From Limnohabitans sp. (lineage in GTDB: Bacteria > Pseudomonadota > Gammaproteobacteria > Burkholderiales > Burkholderiaceae_C), in assembly GCF_023910625.1 (NCBI RefSeq), contig NZ_JAAVVW010000002.1:1-64000 (forward strand): 64,000 nt of DNA, written 5' to 3'. Below the pieces are notes generated by a model. It searched no databases, had not been told where the DNA came from, and worked only from the letters and a program-made list of their open reading frames with translations. A program made the position numbers and the translations under genes. Shown one piece after another: positions 60,127-64,000 of this stretch. The stretch's first letter is position 1. Each line of letters opens with the position of its first letter.

Positions 60127-60478
60127 CAAGTGAATCTTTACCCAACCATGAACCCATGAGCCGCAGCCGAGAAAGCGCGTTTTTCATCGTTGCATAGCCG
60201 TATCCGGCCTCAATCCAGCTTAGGACCAAAGCATCGACATGGGAACTTTTTAAGCTTCGAGGACTCTTGATGTGGTAGCCGAGATGCCAAATCCGGGTGA
60301 CACAGGCCACTAGGACCTCCGTGGTGCTTCTTATGGTGGCCTCGGATGCGATCTCCCCGGATTTCGTTTTGCCCGCGTTGGCATGCGACAAAGCCCGCGT
60401 TTTAGCAACCAGAACATGCAGTCCTTGGTTGCCAACGGCGGACTTTGAGTTGCGACCGCGGGACTCAATCATTGCCAT
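60065..60478 (-). CDS. Integrase N-terminal SAM-like domain, stand-alone
   Basis: The 137-residue frame (GLHVLVAKTRALSHANAGKT, ATIRSTTEVLVACVTRIWHL, YGYATMKNALSRLRLMGSWL) corresponds to the core-binding (SAM-like) domain at the start of the integrase at 9256-10539 (compare NQKSRVKQFMHWLGK). The catalytic domain is absent and the frame ends with a natural-looking basic tail (LQSRPQPHKKA). It overlaps the upstream lipoprotein gene by 10 bp. It may be a remnant, or a small DNA-binding protein derived from an integrase. Confidence 0.55.
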   Translation of the reverse strand: MAMIESRGRNSKSAVGNQGLHVLVAKTRALSHANAGKTKSGEIASEATIRSTTEVLVACVTRIWHLGYHIKSPRSLKSSHVDALVLSWIEAGYGYATMKNALSRLRLMGSWLGKDSLVSNRAQLQMLQSRPQPHKKA

Positions 60479-60813
60479 CTAGCACGGGGAGCAGCAGATG
60501 TGGCTTGACGGCGAAGTTTGTCGAAGATTACAAGATCCACGGATTTATTGGCATGCGCGGATTGGGCAGAAAGCACAACATAGGCGCCATCAATTCGCCA
60601 AGGAATCGGACGGCCATCAATACCGAGAACATCTTGGACGATTACACCTTTTTCAGGCACGATGTACAGATCGCCATTTGCTCTCAAAAATGCGGTCGAT
60701 ATATCGCGGGCAGGTGGCACAAATATCGCGCCGTCGATATGAGTTTCGAATGGGTTTGCGCACCCAGCTATAGACAGGGCCACCATGCCGGCGGCCATCA
60801 AACGATTGAACAT
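60469..60813 (-). CDS. Small lipoprotein next to VirB10
   Basis: The 114-residue lipoprotein (MFNRLMAAGMVALSIAGCAN, lipobox IAGC) has a compact domain with FVPPARDISTAFLRANGDLY and IDGRPIPWRIDGAYVVLSAQ. It directly follows the VirB10 gene (6 bp), the place of a VirB7/TrbH-like outer-membrane lipoprotein. Its 114 residues are larger than canonical VirB7. Assembly with VirB9/VirB10 in the core complex is the likely role. Confidence 0.6.
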   Translation of the reverse strand: MFNRLMAAGMVALSIAGCANPFETHIDGAIFVPPARDISTAFLRANGDLYIVPEKGVIVQDVLGIDGRPIPWRIDGAYVVLSAQSAHANKSVDLVIFDKLRRQATSAAPRARWQ

Positions 60814-60818
60814 ATCGA

Positions 60819-62108
60819 TTACCTCAGATAGGGTTCCAGCTCAACGTCACGCGAGAGTGTCAAGGTGAAGGGCGTACCAATGGCCACTGAGCCGGTCGGT
60901 GGAATGATGAGGTTACGTGCGATTGTGGACTGAATGACTCGATTCAAGGTCTGGCCTAAGATTGTTCCACTCACGGTGATCTGACCACCTACACCCTCTC
61001 TTGATGAAATAGTTTGATCCTGGGTAGGTAACAATTTTGAGACGGCACCCACGATCAGTGCCGTTTTGAATATTTTCCAAAAGTGATTGTTGATCTCGGC
61101 AGGAAGTCCGCTTGCGCCTTGCATGTCTGAGGCAGTAGCAGAGCTCAGTGCAAACGATTTGCCGTTGGGAAGCCTGATCCTTGAGCATGCAGCCAGGACC
61201 AAAGCCTGTCCTACCATCAACTCGGATTGATACGAACAAGTGATCTCGCTCCCCCGGGGCACCAACAAAGTTCGCTGGGTCACGGAGTCATAAAGATCAG
61301 AGCTAACTTTTGCCGTAATTGTTCCGGGCAGATCCGTTTTGAGTGCCCTGGTCAAGACGGTGCGAACAATCGTTCCTTCATAAAGTGTGTGTACGGATCG
61401 GGCCGCATTTAACTGAGTTGCCGGAGGCAGGGCCACACCTGCATTTTGTTGGCTCAAGAACCGAGCGTGGGTGCTCTGAACTTCCGAGCTGCCATTGGAC
61501 GCGGGTTTTCCATCGCCTTGCAGCGCCATTTTTTCGGCAAATTTTTGAGCATCTTCCATCATTTTTTCTGCCTTGGCTTGGCTAGAAAGCAAAATGGTGC
61601 CTACGTCAGTGTCTTGGGATTTTGTGGCATCCTTTTTCCGAATCGTCACATCTGTAGCGTCCATGCCCGACAAACGTGCCATTTCTTCTCGTTCATCTGC
61701 AAGGCTGGGGGTGGGTGGCGACGTCGGTAGTGGCGGCGTTAAATTTTTGAGAGGGAAATCATTGCCTGATGGACTTACTGGGGGTGTAGGGGACTGCTCT
61801 TGTCCAGGGTTCACCACTTCTTTATTTCTCAGCACGTCGTCAACCAAATTGATGGATGTTGGCGCCAGTGGGGGTTCCAAATTCGTTTCTTGGGCGGTTT
61901 TTTTGGGCTCAGGCCAAAACAACCATCCCAACAGTAAGACGATTGCAATTACCGAGAGCACCCTTTTCAGGGTTCTGGGAGCAATACCCCTTTGTATCTG
62001 GTCACCGTTAGAGCCCACATCGTCGAAATCGGCATTTATGGCCTGCTGTGGTTGCTGGAGGCTGGCCCTGGCCTGTGGGATTTTTGGCCCGTTATTCTGA
62101 TCGGTCAT
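60819..62108 (-). CDS. VirB10-like core-complex protein
   Basis: The 429-residue protein has a cytoplasmic N-terminus, a membrane helix near residue 50 (LKRVLSVIAIVLLLGWLFWP), a proline-rich periplasmic linker and the VirB10/TrbI beta-barrel domain: LYEGTIVRTVLTRALKTDLP, TQRTLLVPRGSEITCSYQSE and, near the end, IPPTGSVAIGTPFTL. VirB10 spans both membranes and senses energy in type IV secretion. It follows VirB9 by 12 bp and precedes the lipoprotein gene. Confidence 0.85.
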   Translation of the reverse strand: MTDQNNGPKIPQARASLQQPQQAINADFDDVGSNGDQIQRGIAPRTLKRVLSVIAIVLLLGWLFWPEPKKTAQETNLEPPLAPTSINLVDDVLRNKEVVNPGQEQSPTPPVSPSGNDFPLKNLTPPLPTSPPTPSLADEREEMARLSGMDATDVTIRKKDATKSQDTDVGTILLSSQAKAEKMMEDAQKFAEKMALQGDGKPASNGSSEVQSTHARFLSQQNAGVALPPATQLNAARSVHTLYEGTIVRTVLTRALKTDLPGTITAKVSSDLYDSVTQRTLLVPRGSEITCSYQSELMVGQALVLAACSRIRLPNGKSFALSSATASDMQGASGLPAEINNHFWKIFKTALIVGAVSKLLPTQDQTISSREGVGGQITVSGTILGQTLNRVIQSTIARNLIIPPTGSVAIGTPFTLTLSRDVELEPYLR

Positions 62109-62120
62109 AAATCTTGGCCT

Positions 62121-62969
62121 TTATTCTGTAATTCGGACTTGGGCCTTCTCGCCAATCTGCAAGACCCAAATTGGGGCAATGCGATCGATGATCAAAACGT
62201 CCCTGTCGCGGGCGTTTTTACGATCAACCACCGTGTAATTGACCGGCATTAGGGTTTCCTTGCCGCGCTGGTTCACCTCGACCATGAATACCGCGGGCAG
62301 GTCCTGGATAGCTGGAGGCATGCGTATGTAGGTCCGAATGCCATCGGTATAGGCGTGCATGCCATTGAAGGCAGGGTTGGAGACCTTGACCGTCATGAAA
62401 CGGAGATCTTCGGGTTCAATAGAATTGGAGCTGAGATTCTGTGATCGAACTGCATCAGCCCTGGATTGGGCTTCTTCGCGGGCAGCAGATGAGGCAGCTT
62501 GCAACCTGAGTTGGATCTTTTCTTCGTCATCTGGGTAGCTAAAAATGGCTTTTTGCACTCTCTCGTTGGGTTTTTGAGTCGCTTTCAACTCGAACTGATA
62601 AACCCGTTTGCTGGTTACCAGGCTCAAAGATGTATTGATGTCGGGTGCAAGAGCCTTGATGTACAAGTTCTTCTCATTGCCCTCAACCCGCCACCGGATC
62701 TTGTCGCCCAATCTGGGTAACTCAATCAGATCTTCATCTGGCCCGAGCACAATGTGTGTGTGCATTCCGACTGTGACATTCAACCCGTACACAACGTCAG
62801 GGGTGTATGCGTAGGTGACCACACGAGAATCAAGGTTGCCTGGCAAGGCCGCCACAAGATTACTGCGGTTCGTAGCGTTGGCCGTTGTGACCAGGGAGGT
62901 CAAAGAAAAAAGGCTCGCCGAAATGATCGTTGCGACAGCGAGGCTTGATAAATTTTTGAGATGTTTCAT
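62121..62969 (-). CDS. VirB9-like core-complex protein
   Basis: The 282-residue exported protein (signal peptide IISASLFSLTSLVTTANA) has the VirB9/TrbG pattern: VVTYAYTPDVVYGLNVTVGM, HTHIVLGPDEDL, then LGDKIRWRVEGNEKNLYIKA, and the C-terminal domain FMTVKVSNPAFNGMHAYTDG and IRTYIRMPPAIQDLPAVFMV. It forms the outer-membrane core ring with VirB10 and a lipoprotein. No predicted cysteine partner for VirB7 is apparent. Confidence 0.85.
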   Translation of the reverse strand: MKHLKNLSSLAVATIISASLFSLTSLVTTANATNRSNLVAALPGNLDSRVVTYAYTPDVVYGLNVTVGMHTHIVLGPDEDLIELPRLGDKIRWRVEGNEKNLYIKALAPDINTSLSLVTSKRVYQFELKATQKPNERVQKAIFSYPDDEEKIQLRLQAASSAAREEAQSRADAVRSQNLSSNSIEPEDLRFMTVKVSNPAFNGMHAYTDGIRTYIRMPPAIQDLPAVFMVEVNQRGKETLMPVNYTVVDRKNARDRDVLIIDRIAPIWVLQIGEKAQVRITE

Positions 62970-63010
62970 GAATTTTCAAAAGTGGTTGCAATGTTTATCG
63001 ACAGGTCGTT

Positions 63011-63715
63011 TTATTTGCGCTGGCCAGACTCCATTGAGACGCTGAATCCAGAAACAGCCAGGCCTTCCGGGTTGCGAAAGACATCCTCTCTGGTCTTGTG
63101 GCCCACGTTGACGAGGTTGATCGTTGCTGCGTAGGTTGTCTTTTCAGGGTAGGACCCTGGCGAAGGACGGCTAGTAATTTCATACCGCACGATGTACGTC
63201 ATGTTGGCGATCTTGTTGACCGAGATTCGGGAATACTCGCGCACGTACCCAGGCTTGTCGGCCAAAAGCGCAGCCGGGTTGTTGTCTTGTTTTTCAAGAT
63301 AGCTGCGAACCTGATCGGCGGCCGTGCCCACCACTTTGGACTGGACGAGCGTGAGATTTCGTTTCCACAGTGCTGGTGACACTTCCACGAGCTCGGACAG
63401 AAAACGAGACGCCCATGCCATTTGGATGTCCTCGTCTGCAACAAACTTGCTTGTGGCAGATAGGACTTGCACCTGCCCGTTATCGCCCTTGGCGACTTGG
63501 AACACCTCGATATTCGACCGCATGGCCATGGTGACCATGCCTGCTGTACTCACCAAAGCGATGGTTGCAGCGATGAAGCTAGACATACGCCAGGAATTTT
63601 TTTCCAGAGACTGCTTCGATCCGCGCTCAAAGTACATGCGAACTGCAGCTTCTTCCATGGGCCCAGGAACGTGGTCTGCAAGTGGTTGTTGCGATCGTGA
63701 GTTGGGGGAAAGCAT
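63011..63715 (-). CDS. VirB8-like inner-membrane protein
   Basis: Read from ATG 63715 (AGGTACC upstream) it has 234 residues: a short cytoplasmic N-terminus, a membrane helix near residue 50-70 (MSSFIAATIALVSTAGMVTM) and a periplasmic VirB8-like domain (FVADEDIQMAWASRFLSELV, REYSRISVNKIANMTYIVRY). It heads the VirB8-VirB9-VirB10-lipoprotein group. The longer TTG frame to 63745 is less likely. VirB8 nucleates the core complex at the inner membrane. Confidence 0.75.
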   Translation of the reverse strand: MLSPNSRSQQPLADHVPGPMEEAAVRMYFERGSKQSLEKNSWRMSSFIAATIALVSTAGMVTMAMRSNIEVFQVAKGDNGQVQVLSATSKFVADEDIQMAWASRFLSELVEVSPALWKRNLTLVQSKVVGTAADQVRSYLEKQDNNPAALLADKPGYVREYSRISVNKIANMTYIVRYEITSRPSPGSYPEKTTYAATINLVNVGHKTREDVFRNPEGLAVSGFSVSMESGQRK

Positions 63716-63808
63716 GCGGGTGGTACCTATATTGATTGGACGCAATAAATGATGACCTGCCTAGATTCGTGCTGTCGAATGAATGACGGCGATTTTTCGT
63801 GATTTTTT

Positions 63809-63830
63809 GACCGCCCAAAATTGGGCGGTC
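63809..63830. promoter_or_regulatory. 22-bp palindrome, copy 6 of 6
   Basis: Arms GACCGCCCAA and TTGGGCGGTC are intact; the centre reads AAAATT in place of AAATTT, so the innermost bases are not symmetrical. A partial second copy (CCGCCCAAAATTT) follows directly at 63831. It lies 94 bp upstream of the VirB8 start on the minus strand. Confidence 0.75.
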
Positions 63831-63851
63831 CCGCCCAAAATTTCGTTAAAA

Positions 63852-63875
63852 AAAACCAGCCAATCGGCTGGTTTT
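63852..63875. terminator. Terminator before the VirB8 operon
   Basis: AAAACCAGCC, AATC loop, GGCTGGTTTT, a perfect 10-bp stem with A/T-rich ends. It lies 17 bp after the stop of the partial gene at 63892-64000, separating it from the VirB8 group. Confidence 0.8.
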
Positions 63876-63891
63876 GGGCGTAGTACGTGGA

Positions 63892-64000
63892 TTAGGCTTT
63901 TCGACTACCAAATTTTTGAGTAACCCTGCAAGGCTGCAACCGGAAATATTGGGTCTGCTGGAGCGATTGGACTGTATCCAGCCGGGACGTTTGAATTGTG
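63892..64000 (-). CDS. C-terminal fragment of an unidentified gene
   Basis: Reading the minus strand from the window edge gives 35 residues (LDTVQSLQQTQYFRLQPCRV, ending KFGSRKA) to a TAA at 63892-63894. The stop is followed at once by a terminator, as expected of a real gene end. Only this end is visible, so no family can be given; a transfer gene upstream of virB8 is the natural guess. Confidence 0.4.
   Translation of the reverse strand, partial: TIQTSRLDTVQSLQQTQYFRLQPCRVTQKFGSRKA

Overview
The window looks like accessory DNA of a betaproteobacterial (Burkholderiales, probably Comamonadaceae-like) conjugative plasmid or integrative element. This rests on the protein style, the moderate-to-high GC, the co-occurrence of an R64/IncI-like type IVB pilus operon with VirB8/VirB9/VirB10-like transfer genes, a ParM-like partition gene, and many DNA-processing enzymes typical of large transfer elements. 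The host assignment is inference. No rRNA, tRNA or chromosomal housekeeping gene was seen.

Layout. (1) 1-7.0 kb is a defence-type block: the tail of a helix-turn-helix regulator, an unlisted minus-strand reading frame from 739, a DUF5131 (Gp37/Gp68) gene followed by two TcmP-type genes, then a XamI-like restriction endonuclease and its methyltransferase. (2) 7.0-10.6 kb holds a broken outer-membrane-type gene, an AntA/AntB antirepressor with palindromes inside its reading frame, an HExxH metallopeptidase and a tyrosine-type integrase. (3) 10.5-13.2 kb is a maintenance region: about 0.85 kb without a gene, a helically phased 41-bp repeat array, a small putative DNA-binding protein and a ParM/StbA-like actin. 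(4) 13.2-17.8 kb is a plus-strand run of small membrane proteins with a bactofilin, a NERD-domain protein and a Pmp3-like peptide. (5) 17.9-20.0 kb carries a second, AT-richer restriction-modification pair (cytosine methyltransferase plus HNH nuclease). (6) 20.1-24.4 kb contains tiny Cys-rich genes and a roughly 1.27-kb tandem duplication of variable lipoproteins interleaved with C-terminal copies of a secreted protein. (7) 24.4-39.9 kb is the type IVB pilus operon on the minus strand, from a lytic transglycosylase through TcpQ-type proteins, secretin, PilO, ATPase, platform protein, major pilin, a PilT-like ATPase, minor pilins and PilP-like protein to two exported proteins. (8) 40-58 kb holds helicases (DinG-, UvrD-, RecG-like), a nucleotide-kinase-like P-loop protein, a Gp3-like metal-binding protein, a thermonuclease, a PAPS-reductase-like protein and a 1646-residue methylase-helicase of DarB type. 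(9) 58-64 kb has a TnpB remnant, a YcbK-like peptidase, an integrase N-terminal fragment and a lipoprotein-VirB10-VirB9-VirB8 block.

The most unusual element-wide signal is a 22-bp palindrome (arm GACCGCCCAAA and its inverse) found six times, always between genes and usually in front of a transcription unit. It looks like the operator of a plasmid-wide regulator, in the manner of KorA/KorB sites in IncP plasmids. The DUF5131-TcmP-TcmP cassette, with a LexA-like box in front, and the repeated lipoprotein/C-terminus array are the best candidates for undescribed systems. No relaxase, coupling protein, replication initiator or prepilin peptidase was recognised, so essential parts of the element must lie outside the window or be supplied by the host.
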